From Alkalihalobacillus pseudalcaliphilus (GTDB lineage: Bacteria; Bacillota; Bacilli; Bacillales; Bacillaceae_D): a stretch of DNA of 64,000 nucleotides. The stretch spans positions 114,848 to 178,847 of the forward strand of contig LFJO01000003.1 of NCBI GenBank assembly GCA_001038565.1. The letters are read 5' to 3'. The position numbers were made by a program, and so were the translations under genes. The notes beneath the pieces were generated by a model. The model was given only the letters and a program-made list of their open reading frames with translations, did not search any database and was not told where the DNA came from. Numbering within the stretch: position 1 is the first letter of the stretch; every line of letters begins with the position of its first letter. Below, piece by piece: positions 19,990 through 28,412 of the stretch.

Positions 19990-20271
19990 ATGTCAACCGA
20001 AGTGATGACAGGTCAAAATGAGAAAGCCTTTGCTCTATTAAAAGCAGATGCAGATAAAATCTGTCAGCTTATTGAAGTGCAAATGGAGAATTTAACAATG
20101 CCTCAATGCCCCCTTTACGAAGAGGTCTTGGATACACAGATGTTTGGTCTTTCACGTGAAATTGACTTTGCTATCCGCCTTGAACTAGTAGAGGAAGAGA
20201 AAGGCAAACAGCTTTTAGTAGAATTAGAGCACAAACTAGCAGCTCTTCATGAAGCGTCTTTACGCAAATAA
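19990..20271 (+). CDS. ylaN: UPF0358 family protein YlaN
   Basis: Small helical cytosolic protein, 93 residues, recognised by [19 protein letters not shown] and the [22 protein letters not shown] segment (read in parts). In B. subtilis and S. aureus YlaN is needed under iron limitation and interacts with Fur; that is family knowledge, not visible here. GAGGAGGGG precedes the ATG. In B. subtilis ftsW and pycA come next, but here two terminators and then ctaA follow. Confidence 0.92.
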   Translation: MSTEVMTGQNEKAFALLKADADKICQLIEVQMENLTMPQCPLYEEVLDTQMFGLSREIDFAIRLELVEEEKGKQLLVELEHKLAALHEASLRK

Positions 20272-20304
20272 AAATCAAGCGGAGAAATTCAGCTTGATTT
20301 TTTT
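20271..20304 (+). terminator. Intrinsic terminator after ylaN
   Basis: 10-bp stem AAAATCAAGC / GCTTGATTTT (20271-20280, 20292-20301) with T7. It starts at the last base of the ylaN stop codon. Confidence 0.88.
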
Positions 20305-20336
20305 ATGCCTTTTTAAGTTTGAATAATAATAGAAGA

Positions 20337-20383
20337 ATAGATCAAAAAAAGTCCCGCCAATAGCGGTACTTTTTTTGATCTAT
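20337..20383. terminator. Second terminator, serving ctaA
   Basis: Very long stem: ATAGATCAAAAAAAGT (20337-20352) / ACTTTTTTTGATCTAT (20368-20383) with an inner CCGC / GCGG. It lies directly downstream of ctaA on the - strand and backs up the ylaN terminator. Confidence 0.88.
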
Positions 20384-20386
20384 AGG

Positions 20387-21298
20387 TTATTTTTTTGAAG
20401 AAATTGCTTTTTCTCTCGTTAAAATTAACATCATATACGAGAGAGTGGTAAATAATAAAGAAACAATGAGAGCATGCATTAATCCAACTGTTAATGAGTT
20501 CTCTGTAAAGACAACAGAAACGCCACTAATAATTTGGAGGAGGACTAAACATACGGAAATAATAGTTGTCCATAATAATACGAGTTGCTCACGATATTTT
20601 ATTACAGTCCATATTAAAAGAATGATGAGGAAAATAAATAATAGGATTCCTACGATTCGATGGAAGTAATGAGAGCCAATTGGCCCGGAAAAACCAGGGA
20701 ACCACATACCGTTACATTGCGGAAAGCCACTACATGCAAGTGTTGCTTCTGTATGTTTTACATAAGCACCAGAATAAATAACAGCGTAACAATATGTAAG
20801 CACAAATAAAACATAATACTTAAAGCCTTTGGTTACTTTAGGAGCAATTGGTTTGCCAGCTGGCCGATCTTCAAAGGCGAGTATGGTTAATATCACTACG
20901 GAAGCGAGTGACATCGCCGAAATACCAAAATGAAGGGCAAGAATAGCATGGGATTGACCAAATACAACAGCACCAGCACCTAGTAAACCTTGAAAGGCGA
21001 TAAGGATAAAAGCAAGAATAGAAAATAGTCTAGCTTCTCTCATATGGGAAAGCTTTTTCCAAGACCACATGGCCAAAATTAAAATCATAACACCTACTAG
21101 GCCAGCGACAATACGATGACTGTACTCAATAATCGTTTCGATTTCAGGACTTGTGGGAATAACTTCACCAAAGCATAATGGCCATGTTTTTCCACAACCC
21201 TCACCTGAATCCGTTTTCGTCACAGTCGCTCCTTGTAATAAAACAATAAGTACGCCGATAGAGGTAATAACACCATAAAATTTAAGAGCTCTATGCAT
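20387..21298 (-). CDS. ctaA: Heme A synthase
   Basis: Eight-helix membrane enzyme that oxidises the C8 methyl of heme O to give heme A for caa3/aa3 oxidase. From ATG 21298 (303 residues) the family residues fall in register with B. subtilis CtaA: Cys35/Cys42 pair in GCGKTWPLC, E58 and H61 in EYSHR, a second Cys pair in CSGFPQC, and later His ligands (HFHRIVG-like YFHRIVG and GLMHAL). The open frame runs 35 codons further upstream without support; a GTG at 21307 with AGAAGG is an alternative. Divergent from ctaB, as in B. subtilis. Confidence 0.94.
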   Translation of the reverse strand: MHRALKFYGVITSIGVLIVLLQGATVTKTDSGEGCGKTWPLCFGEVIPTSPEIETIIEYSHRIVAGLVGVMILILAMWSWKKLSHMREARLFSILAFILIAFQGLLGAGAVVFGQSHAILALHFGISAMSLASVVILTILAFEDRPAGKPIAPKVTKGFKYYVLFVLTYCYAVIYSGAYVKHTEATLACSGFPQCNGMWFPGFSGPIGSHYFHRIVGILLFIFLIILLIWTVIKYREQLVLLWTTIISVCLVLLQIISGVSVVFTENSLTVGLMHALIVSLLFTTLSYMMLILTREKAISSKK

Positions 21299-21465
21299 GG
21301 AATTCACCAAACCTTCTATAAAATTGTTAAGAAATATGCTAAAGTTAGCAAGGGAATATTTAGTAACATAACTGATCTTAAAAATAATATGGGAAAAAGT
21401 CAATTTTGCTCATGTGTCAATTTTAGGAACATCCTAATTGTGAAGAATCTGTGAAAGTCATTAAT

Positions 21466-21497
21466 TTGATGAAAGATCATCAATTTTGATATATAAT
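21466..21497 (+). promoter_or_regulatory. Promoter/operator region for ctaB
   Basis: TATAAT at 21492-21497, overlapped upstream by the inverted repeat TTGATG / CATCAA (21466-21471, 21478-21483). The TTGATG can also act as -35. In B. subtilis the ctaA-ctaB gap is a control region for heme A and caa3 genes; the identity of any regulator here is not visible. Confidence 0.4.
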
Positions 21498-21587
21498 GTG
21501 AATGAGTTTTTGCAAAAAGTGAAATGAAATAACGACTATAAACAAGCAATAACGTTGTTTCTCATTTTTAATGAGGAGGTGAAATGA

Positions 21588-22523
21588 ATGAATAAAACGG
21601 ATTCATTATCAAAATCAGGTGAAGTTGTACAAGGCGATACTATAGCAGCTCCAATGAGTCAAAGTCATTCATGGAAAGATTATTTGGTATTAGCTAAACA
21701 AGGTATTGTAACGTCAAATTTAATAACAACGTTTACAGGCGTCTTTTTAGCGGCTATCTATACGAGTACAGGTCTTGCTGCAAATTGGCAAGCAGCCCTT
21801 TTTGCTATTTTAGGGTCAGGCTTAGTGATGGCTGGTGCCTGCACGTTTAACAATTATATAGACCGAGATATTGACCCAATCATGGAAAGAACAAAAAATA
21901 GACCATCCGTAACAGGTCGTTTTTCGGGAAAACACATTTTAACAGTTGGTGCGATACAGTCAATTATAGGTTTAATATTCTTATCATTAACAACAGCAAC
22001 TGCTGCTATAATTGGGGCAATCGGATTGTTTATATACGTTGTTCTCTATTCAATGTGGACAAAGCGTACAACAACATTAAATACGATTGTTGGAAGCTTC
22101 TCGGGTGCTGTACCACCACTTATTGGTTGGGCGGCAATTGATGGTAGCTTACATATGTATGCATGGCTATTGTTCTTTATCATGTTCTTCTGGCAACCCC
22201 CTCATTTCTTGGCATTAGCTATGAGGCGTGTCGATGAATACCGGGCAGCTGGAATTCCAATGCTACCTGTTGTAGCTGGCTTTGAAATGACAAAAAGACA
22301 AATTGTTATTTATGTCGCGGCATTATTGCCGGTATCTTTATTACTTTATCCTTTCGGTATTGTATATACGGTTGTGGCAGCTATTCTAGGAGTGGGTTGG
22401 TTAGCTCTAGGAATAAGTGGTTTCAAAGCAAAGGATGATTTGAAGTGGGCGAAGCAAATGTTTGTATACTCGCTCAACTATTTAACCATTTTATTTGTGC
22501 TTATGGTTATTGTTCATCTTTAA
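21588..22523 (+). CDS. ctaB: Protoheme IX farnesyltransferase (heme O synthase)
   Basis: UbiA-type membrane prenyltransferase that adds farnesyl to heme B. The Asp-rich prenyl-diphosphate motif is [10 protein letters not shown] (about 86-96), followed by MERTKNRP; a second Asp-rich loop (RVDEYRAAG) is near 210. About eight or nine membrane segments, 311 residues. GAGGAGGTGA lies 6 bases before the ATG. The ATG at 21584 is out of frame. It heads the cta operon. Confidence 0.95.
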   Translation: MNKTDSLSKSGEVVQGDTIAAPMSQSHSWKDYLVLAKQGIVTSNLITTFTGVFLAAIYTSTGLAANWQAALFAILGSGLVMAGACTFNNYIDRDIDPIMERTKNRPSVTGRFSGKHILTVGAIQSIIGLIFLSLTTATAAIIGAIGLFIYVVLYSMWTKRTTTLNTIVGSFSGAVPPLIGWAAIDGSLHMYAWLLFFIMFFWQPPHFLALAMRRVDEYRAAGIPMLPVVAGFEMTKRQIVIYVAALLPVSLLLYPFGIVYTVVAAILGVGWLALGISGFKAKDDLKWAKQMFVYSLNYLTILFVLMVIVHL

Positions 22524-22620
22524 CATTTTGTTCATAGAAAATGTCAATAAGGTGAATAATGATTATATATATATTTTGTAGTTATGTAACTACGTGAAGA
22601 AAGTGAGGTTGGTTTATCAA

Positions 22621-23673
22621 ATGAAACGTTGGAAAACTGCATGGCGTTTTCTACCATTTTCTCTACTGCTACTTGTGCTTGCAGGGTGTGGGGAAGAGAA
22701 TTTGACGGCACTTGATCCGAAAGGTCCACAAGCTGAGTGGCTTTTAGAAAATATGTTATTGTCACTTTATATTATGGCTTTCGTTACAGTTGTCGTATTT
22801 GCAATCTTTTTCATCATTCTTGCTAAGTTCCGTCGTAAAGAAGGAGATGATGAAATTCCTAAACAAGTTCACGGTAATACAGCTTTAGAGATTACGTGGA
22901 CAGTTATCCCTATTATTTTATTAGTTATTTTAGCTGTACCAACTATTTCAGGTACATTTATGATGGCTGACATGGAGCCAGACCCTGTTGCAGGTGAGGA
23001 CACGGTTGTCATTGACGTTACAGGACACCAATTCTGGTGGCAATTTGATTACCAAAATGAAGGATTCACAGCTGGTCAAGATGTTTATATTCCAGTAGGT
23101 GAAAAAGTATTATTTGAATTGCATGCAGAAGATGTTCTACATTCATTCTGGGTACCTGCATTAGGTGGTAAGATTGATACCGTGCCAGGAATTACGAATG
23201 AAATGTGGCTTGAAGCTACATATCCAGGAACTTATAAAGGGAAATGTGCTGAGCTTTGTGGACCATCCCATGCTTTAATGGACTTTAAATTGGTTGCATT
23301 AGAGCGTGATGAGTATGATGCATGGGTAGCGGGGATGGAAGAAGGCCCTGCTGAACCTGAAGAAACATTAGCTCAAGAAGGGCGCGAATTATTTGGTGCT
23401 GATGGGCTTGGCTGTATTGGCTGTCACGCAATTGGCGGAAGTGGTTCTGCTGCTGGTCCAACTTTAACAAACTTCGCCGACCGTGAAGTGTTTGCTGGTT
23501 ATATTGACATGGATGATGAGGAGAAGTTAGCACAATGGATTAAAGATCCTGAGTCATTAAAAGAAGGTAATAACATGTCAAATGCCCCTTATTTACAAGC
23601 GGGTGTAACCGATGAAGAAGTAGAAGCACTTATTGCATACTTACGAACTTTATCTGTTTTAGATAACGATTAA
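22621..23673 (+). CDS. ctaC: Cytochrome caa3 oxidase subunit II (cytochrome c domain fusion)
   Basis: Lipid-anchored electron entry subunit of caa3 oxidase. Lipobox VLAGC with acyl-Cys23, two membrane segments (42-68, 92-112), CuA site H174, C209, E211, C213, H217, M220, then a fused cytochrome c domain with CIGCH (C265, C268, H269) and M319 as likely axial ligand. ATG 22621 is chosen because it gives a proper lipoprotein signal; the spacing from GAGG is long (12 nt). Two small hairpins (22523-22544 and 22578-22593) sit in the 97-base gap after ctaB. Confidence 0.95.
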   Translation: MKRWKTAWRFLPFSLLLLVLAGCGEENLTALDPKGPQAEWLLENMLLSLYIMAFVTVVVFAIFFIILAKFRRKEGDDEIPKQVHGNTALEITWTVIPIILLVILAVPTISGTFMMADMEPDPVAGEDTVVIDVTGHQFWWQFDYQNEGFTAGQDVYIPVGEKVLFELHAEDVLHSFWVPALGGKIDTVPGITNEMWLEATYPGTYKGKCAELCGPSHALMDFKLVALERDEYDAWVAGMEEGPAEPEETLAQEGRELFGADGLGCIGCHAIGGSGSAAGPTLTNFADREVFAGYIDMDDEEKLAQWIKDPESLKEGNNMSNAPYLQAGVTDEEVEALIAYLRTLSVLDND

Positions 23674-23714
23674 GAATTTAACGTTTTACTTTTATGAAAG
23701 AAGGAGGAAACCCA

Positions 23715-25601
23715 TTGGCTACAGCTACACAACATACGAAAGATAAAAGCGTCGTATGGGATTGGCTAACAACAGTCGACCATAAGAAAATCGGGATTAT
23801 GTATTTAATTGCCGGTACGCTTTTCTTTGTTAAAGCGGGTGTTATGGCCTTATTCATGAGGATTCAGCTAATGTTCCCTGAAATGAATTTCTTAAGTGGT
23901 CAAACATTTAACGAATTCATCACGATGCATGGAACGATTATGTTATTCTTAGCCGCTACACCTTTGCTCTTTGCATTTATGAACTTTGTCATTCCCCTCC
24001 AAATTGGGGCACGTGACGTTGCGTTTCCATTTGTTAACGCAGTAGGATTCTGGGTATTCTTATCCGGTGGATTACTGTTAAGTACAAGTTGGTTTTTTGG
24101 TGGCGGTCCAGATGCAGGTTGGACGAACTACGTACCACTTGCAAGCCGTGAATACGGTGGATTAGGTATTGATTTCTATGTATTAGGATTACAAGTGTCT
24201 GGTATTGGTACATTAGTGTCGGCGATTAACTTCTTAGTTACGATCGTTAACATGCGTGCTCCAGGTATGACAATGATGCGTCTTCCATTATTCGTATGGA
24301 CATCATTTATTTCTTCTACACTAATCTTATTTGCCTTTACACCACTTGCTGCTGGTTTGGCACTTATTATGTTAGATCGTATTTTTGATGGACAATTCTT
24401 TATCCCTGATATGGGCGGTAACGTTGTTTTATGGCAACATATTTTCTGGATCTTTGGTCACCCTGAAGTTTATATCTTGGTGCTTCCAGCCTTCGGTATT
24501 ATTTCTGAGGTTATTCCAGCCTTTTCTAGAAAACGTCTATTCGGTTATACAGCGATGGTATTTGCAACAATGATTATTGCATTCTTAGGATTCATGGTAT
24601 GGGCTCACCACATGTTTACGGTCGGTATGGGACCCGTTGCCAACTCCATTTTTGCGATTGCCACGATGACGATTGCGGTACCGACCGGTATTAAAATATT
24701 TAACTGGCTCCTCACCATGTGGGGTGGTAAAATCACCTTTAACACAGCGATGATGTTTGCATCATCATTTGTACCTACATTTGTCCTTGGTGGAGTAACA
24801 GGAGTTATGCTGGCGATGGCACCAGTTGACTATTTATACCATGATACGTACTTTGTAGTAGCTCACTTCCACTACATTATTGTTGGTGGTATCGTCTTAG
24901 CACTATTCTCTGGTTTATTCTATTGGTACCCTAAAATGTTTGGTCATAAATTAAATGAGCCATTAGGAAAGCTTTTCTTCTGGATTTTCTACATTGGTTT
25001 CCATTTAACATTCTTTGTTCAACATTTATTAGGTCTAATGGGTATGCCACGTCGTGTTTACACATACTTAGGAAATCAAGGCTTAGATGCCTTTAACTTA
25101 ATTAGTACAATCGGTACGTTCTTTATGTCTGCGGGTGTTATTTTACTTGTTATCAACGTCATCTACTCTGCATTCAAAGGTGAGCGTGTTACTGAAGCGG
25201 ATCCATGGGATGCTCGTACACTTGAGTGGGCGACACCTACACCGATCCCAGAGTACAACTTTGCTCAAACACCACAAGTACGTTCGTTAGATCCGTTGTT
25301 CTATGAAAAAGTACATGGTGATGGAACGATGAAATCAGCAGAGCCTATAGCTGACATTCATATGCCAAATGGTTCAATTTTACCGTTTATCATGGCGATT
25401 GGGCTTTATATTGCTGGTTTTGGTGTAATCATGAAATCTCCTTACTGGGAACTTGGCGGTAATGGATTAATTGTTTTAATTGCTGGTTTAGCAATTACAT
25501 TTGGTTCAATGTTTGTTCGTTCGATCAAAGAGGATCACGGTTATTATATTCCGGCTTCTCGTGTGAAAGAAGAAATGAACAACTCGAAAGGAGGAAACTA
25601 A
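23715..25601 (+). CDS. ctaD: Cytochrome caa3 oxidase subunit I
   Basis: Heme-copper oxidase catalytic subunit with low-spin heme a, heme a3 and CuB. Heme a His is H72 in TMHGTIM; the CuB/Tyr helix GHPEVY, the HHMFTVG loop and the HFHYIIVGG pair are all present. About fourteen membrane segments, including the two extra C-terminal ones typical of Bacillus subunit I. TTG 23715 is preferred to the ATG at 23694 because GGAGG lies 8 bases before it. 628 residues. ctaE starts on the next base after the stop. Confidence 0.96.
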   Translation: MATATQHTKDKSVVWDWLTTVDHKKIGIMYLIAGTLFFVKAGVMALFMRIQLMFPEMNFLSGQTFNEFITMHGTIMLFLAATPLLFAFMNFVIPLQIGARDVAFPFVNAVGFWVFLSGGLLLSTSWFFGGGPDAGWTNYVPLASREYGGLGIDFYVLGLQVSGIGTLVSAINFLVTIVNMRAPGMTMMRLPLFVWTSFISSTLILFAFTPLAAGLALIMLDRIFDGQFFIPDMGGNVVLWQHIFWIFGHPEVYILVLPAFGIISEVIPAFSRKRLFGYTAMVFATMIIAFLGFMVWAHHMFTVGMGPVANSIFAIATMTIAVPTGIKIFNWLLTMWGGKITFNTAMMFASSFVPTFVLGGVTGVMLAMAPVDYLYHDTYFVVAHFHYIIVGGIVLALFSGLFYWYPKMFGHKLNEPLGKLFFWIFYIGFHLTFFVQHLLGLMGMPRRVYTYLGNQGLDAFNLISTIGTFFMSAGVILLVINVIYSAFKGERVTEADPWDARTLEWATPTPIPEYNFAQTPQVRSLDPLFYEKVHGDGTMKSAEPIADIHMPNGSILPFIMAIGLYIAGFGVIMKSPYWELGGNGLIVLIAGLAITFGSMFVRSIKEDHGYYIPASRVKEEMNNSKGGN

Positions 25602-26222
25602 ATGGCGGGTCATGTGGATACATCTAAAGGTTTACCTTCTCACCCAGAGAGGGCAACCCTTGAAGGTAAAAACAAATTTCTCGGCTTCTGGTTCTTCCTT
25701 GGAGGCGAAACGATTCTATTTGCGACTTTCTTCGGAACTTACTTAGGCTTACGTAATGGTGTTGCTGATGGTCCAGGTGCAGCTGATATCATTTCTTTAC
25801 CACTTGTATTTATTATGACAATGTTTTTATTAACAAGTTCATTAACAAGTGTGTTAGCTATGTTTGCAATGAAGAAGAACAAGTTCAAAACGATGATGGC
25901 TTGGATGTGGGTAACAGTTCTACTTGGATTGGCATTCTTAGGATTTGAGATTTATGAGTTCTATGAGTATGTGACTCATTATGGACTAGGCTACTCAGAA
26001 AGTGCTTTTGCTTCTGCGTTCTATTCTTTAGTTGGATTACATGGTGCTCACGTTGTCTTTGGTTTAAGCTGGATTATCGTATTATTAATTCGTTACTCAA
26101 GATCAGGGATTACGTTAACGAACGCTCCGAAATTCTACGTAGCGAGTCTTTACTGGCATTTCATTGACGTAGTTTGGGTCTTCATCTTCACTGTAGTTTA
26201 TCTCATGGGAGTAGGAGGCTGA
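25602..26222 (+). CDS. ctaE: Cytochrome caa3 oxidase subunit III
   Basis: Five-helix subunit III of heme-copper oxidase, 206 residues, with the usual FWFFLGGETILF start and HGAHVVFG / YWHFIDVVW helices. It begins directly after the ctaD stop; its GAAAGGAGG site is inside ctaD, so translation is coupled. Confidence 0.95.
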   Translation: MAGHVDTSKGLPSHPERATLEGKNKFLGFWFFLGGETILFATFFGTYLGLRNGVADGPGAADIISLPLVFIMTMFLLTSSLTSVLAMFAMKKNKFKTMMAWMWVTVLLGLAFLGFEIYEFYEYVTHYGLGYSESAFASAFYSLVGLHGAHVVFGLSWIIVLLIRYSRSGITLTNAPKFYVASLYWHFIDVVWVFIFTVVYLMGVGG

Positions 26223-26226
26223 TCAT

Positions 26227-26571
26227 ATGGCAGATAACTTAAGTACACGTTTTGACAAGAGTGCAATGACGGAGGAAGAAAAACGTCAAACGAAAAAAGA
26301 AATAAAGCGCCAAATCATCGTATTTGCGTTAATGATTTTCTTAACCGTTATGGCATTTATCGCTGTTGGTAGTGATATTATTCCTCATTCATTCGCGGTA
26401 CCTTTTATCTTGATCTTAGCTGGAATTCAATTATTACTACAATTACTGTTCTTTATGCATATGAAAGATAAAGACCATGCATGGGCAAATGCCTTTATGA
26501 TTACAGGTATCTTTGTAACAGTCCCAACAATTGCAGCCTTAATGCTTCTATTAGGAATTACAAAGTACTAA
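26227..26571 (+). CDS. ctaF: Cytochrome caa3 oxidase subunit IV
   Basis: 114 residues with three membrane segments and a charged N-terminus (DKSAMTEEEKRQTKKEIK); LLFFMHMKDKDH is typical of CtaF/CyoD subunits. It lies 4 bases after ctaE and ends the operon at a strong terminator. In B. subtilis ctaG follows directly; here it does not. Confidence 0.93.
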   Translation: MADNLSTRFDKSAMTEEEKRQTKKEIKRQIIVFALMIFLTVMAFIAVGSDIIPHSFAVPFILILAGIQLLLQLLFFMHMKDKDHAWANAFMITGIFVTVPTIAALMLLLGITKY

Positions 26572-26575
26572 CATG

Positions 26576-26617
26576 AAAAACCTCTTTCAGTATTCATGAC
26601 TGGAAGAGGTTTTTTTC
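26576..26617 (+). terminator. Intrinsic terminator of the cta operon
   Basis: AAAACCTCTTTCAGT / ACTGGAAGAGGTTTT (one mismatch), 7-nt loop, T7. Confidence 0.92.
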
Positions 26618-26710
26618 TTGTGGAGGACTTTCAAAATCGATCCAAAGCAAGAACTATGATGAAAATGAGCATTCTGCTATGTAGAGTCGTTGAATGAGTG
26701 TGAGAAAGAG

Positions 26711-26870
26711 ATAATCTGCAGCTGCTATAGGAATAAGTGGAGACAGAAAGGGGAAAGAGAAGGGAAAGAGGTATATAAAGGTGTGCTTATCTACAACTCC
26801 TGGAGTGAGAATGGTATGTTAGTGGTAATAAGAGGTTTATCTACAACTGCTAGGAAGAGAAGTGCAGTCA
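26711..26870. repeat. Degenerate short repeats in the ctaF-ctaM gap
   Basis: Three imperfect copies of a unit starting WTATCTACAACTSCT and followed by a purine-rich run begin near 26711, 26785 and 26835. A 65-codon open frame (26690-26887) is built from them and looks like a by-product. Purine-rich and non-coding by appearance; 5-bp hairpin GTGCG / CGCAC at 26899-26913. Confidence 0.5.
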
Positions 26871-27061
26871 AATTGGGTATAACTTAAACGTATCTGTAGT
26901 GCGAGTAACGCACCATGTATCCCACTAATTTTTATAAACACCCCACACAAAAATAGCGTTTCGCTTTTTAACTGGTGGCTACTGGTGGCTTTTCGTTCAT
27001 TTATTTTTTGAATGAGAAGTACAAAAACCGAAGAGTCTACATGAAAAGGCTAATAATATGT

Positions 27062-27302
27062 CAGTTACTCAAAGGGAGTAAAGTAACGAAAAGAGCCGAA
27101 CGTGACAGTTACTCGAGGGAAGAAGATGAGTAAAGTCACAAAAAGAGCTGAACGTGACAGTTACTCGAGGGAAGAAGATGAGTAAAGTAACGAAAAGAGC
27201 TGAACGAGACAGTTACTCGAGTGAAGTGAGTGAGTAAAGTCACGAAAAGAGCCGAACATGACAGTTACTCGAGTGAAATGAGTGAGTAAAGTCACACGAA
27301 AA
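27062..27302. repeat. Tandem repeat, 52-bp unit, five copies
   Basis: Copies start (CAGTTACTC) at 27062, 27106, 27158, 27210 and 27262. The first is 44 bp, the next three are exactly 52 bp, the last is cut. Each full unit can fold: GTGAC..TTACTC at one side and GAGTAA..GTCAC at the other. No open frame runs through the array on the + strand. Units differ by scattered point changes. Confidence 0.9.
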
Positions 27303-27326
27303 GTTGTGAAGGGAATAAAGAACCAA

Positions 27327-27445
27327 CTAACTTTAAGGCACAAACCATCGCCCTAAGAACACTTTCATACAAAACCTCCATGATGACTTGCCGAAGCAAC
27401 TCATCACCAACAAAAATGAAAGTGTGGTGGTTTGGCTCTTTACTG
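27327..27445. repeat. Dispersed intergenic repeat, copy C (junction part)
   Basis: Contains the end module (AGGCACAAACCATCGCCCT, then CTTTCATACAAAAC) joined to the start module (CATCACCAACAAAAATGAAAG) as in copy A. The nested hairpin is kept with different bases: outer ACACTTTCAT (27359-27368) / ATGAAAGTGT (27416-27425), inner TGATGA..TTGC / GCAA..TCATCA (27381-27406). A further end-module fragment is at 27668-27691. Confidence 0.75.
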
Positions 27446-27539
27446 GTGGCTTTTCATTCACTTTGTTTTTTTGTTCTAATTCATTTTAATATTTGTTGAG
27501 AATGATTTTGAACTTTAGAATTAGCAGTAACCTAGCGGA

Positions 27540-27643
27540 CGAAAACATGCGGAGACTCCCGCGGGACGTAGTGGCGGGCTGAAATCCACTGGCGAAGCCA
27601 GTTAGTTTAGCGCCACCCCGGAGGACGCGGAGCATGATTTTCG
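27540..27643. repeat. GC-rich nested palindromic element
   Basis: Terminal inverted repeats CGAAAACATGC (27540-27550) and GCATGATTTTCG (27632-27643); inner pair GTGGCG (27571-27576) / CGCCAC (27611-27616); central hairpin ACTGGC-gaa-GCCAGT (27588-27602). GC content is far above its surroundings. Similar GC-rich intergenic palindromes are widespread in Bacillaceae. An eroded relative lies at 40643-40756. Confidence 0.75.
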
Positions 27644-27700
27644 GTAGCGACGAGCAACGCTCCATGTTCGCACCACACTTTCATACAAAAAGCAACCGAG

Positions 27701-27718
27701 TGTCACAGTTTTGTGACA
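27701..27718. promoter_or_regulatory. Palindromic operator candidate before ctaM
   Basis: Perfect inverted repeat TGTCACA-GTTT-TGTGACA, ten bases upstream of the -35 region of the ctaM promoter. The half-sites recall TnrA/GlnR boxes (TGTNA..TNACA), but the spacing is one base too long. The regulator is unknown. Confidence 0.5.
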
Positions 27719-27728
27719 TCGCTTATGG

Positions 27729-27756
27729 TTTGTTTCAATGCCTTTCATGCTATAAT
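27729..27756 (+). promoter_or_regulatory. Sigma-A promoter of ctaM
   Basis: TTTGTT (27729-27734), 16-bp spacer, TATAAT (27751-27756) with an extended TGC in front (TGCTATAAT). The gene start is 39 bases downstream. Confidence 0.6.
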
Positions 27757-27794
27757 GATGATTATGTAATGTAATTGTAAGGAGATGTCATGAT

Positions 27795-28355
27795 ATGAAC
27801 AACAGTGAAACAGCTAATAATGAAGCAAGTACTTTTAAAAAACGTAATTATAAACCATGGATTATTGCGATAACAATTATCGTAAATGGACTTGTTATCA
27901 TTCTTTCGGGAATGCCAGGTTATGACAATTTTGACCTTTTTAATGTTCATATTTTACCAATGATGAATGCCATTTTTAATAGTTTTACTTTTACATTTTT
28001 ATTAATTGCTTTTATTATGATTTTAAGAAAAAATGTTACGTGGCACCGGCGCTTTATTTATGCAGCATTTGGAACAACAACTTTATTCCTCATAACATAT
28101 ATCAGTTACCACTTTTTATCTCCATCTACACCATTTGGTGGTGACGGAATTGTAGCAGCCATTTATTATTTTGTACTGATCACACATATTGTTTTAGCGG
28201 CAATTATTGTCCCGTTAGTACTCATTACAGTTACTAGAGCTTGGAATATGGAAAACGAACTTCATAAAAAAATAGCAAGATGGACTATGCCACTTTGGTT
28301 ATATGTTAGTTTTACAGGTGTCCTCGTTTACCTAATGATTTCACCTTATTATTAA
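27795..28355 (+). CDS. ctaM: DUF420 membrane protein, CtaM/YozB-like
   Basis: 186 residues with five predicted membrane segments. Conserved His residues sit at helix ends (NVHILPMMNA, TWHRRFIYAAF, YISYHF, LITHIVLA, ELHKKIARWT), typical of DUF420. The S. aureus member CtaM is required for a functional aa3 oxidase, so its place just beyond ctaCDEF fits a role in oxidase maturation; the role is inferred from that relative. AAGGAGA lies 10 bases before the ATG. It has its own extended -10 promoter and a palindromic operator. Confidence 0.82.
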   Translation: MNNSETANNEASTFKKRNYKPWIIAITIIVNGLVIILSGMPGYDNFDLFNVHILPMMNAIFNSFTFTFLLIAFIMILRKNVTWHRRFIYAAFGTTTLFLITYISYHFLSPSTPFGGDGIVAAIYYFVLITHIVLAAIIVPLVLITVTRAWNMENELHKKIARWTMPLWLYVSFTGVLVYLMISPYY

Positions 28356-28412
28356 GATAAAATACTTTCTCGTTTTTTGATAGAAGCTAGGAAGAAAAAG
28401 GAGTTAATCAGT

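Noticed and set aside
26690..26887. 65-codon open frame in the ctaF-ctaM gap
   Set aside because: It is built from imperfect repeats, has no Shine-Dalgarno and no family resemblance; treated as a by-product of purine-rich repeats.
27062..27302. Possible CRISPR array
   Set aside because: Units are contiguous 52-bp tandem repeats without unique spacers, and there are no cas genes nearby.
27540..27643. Possible tRNA or rRNA fragment because of high GC and palindromes
   Set aside because: No cloverleaf, no T-loop GTTCGA pattern with acceptor pairing, and the palindromes are simply nested.
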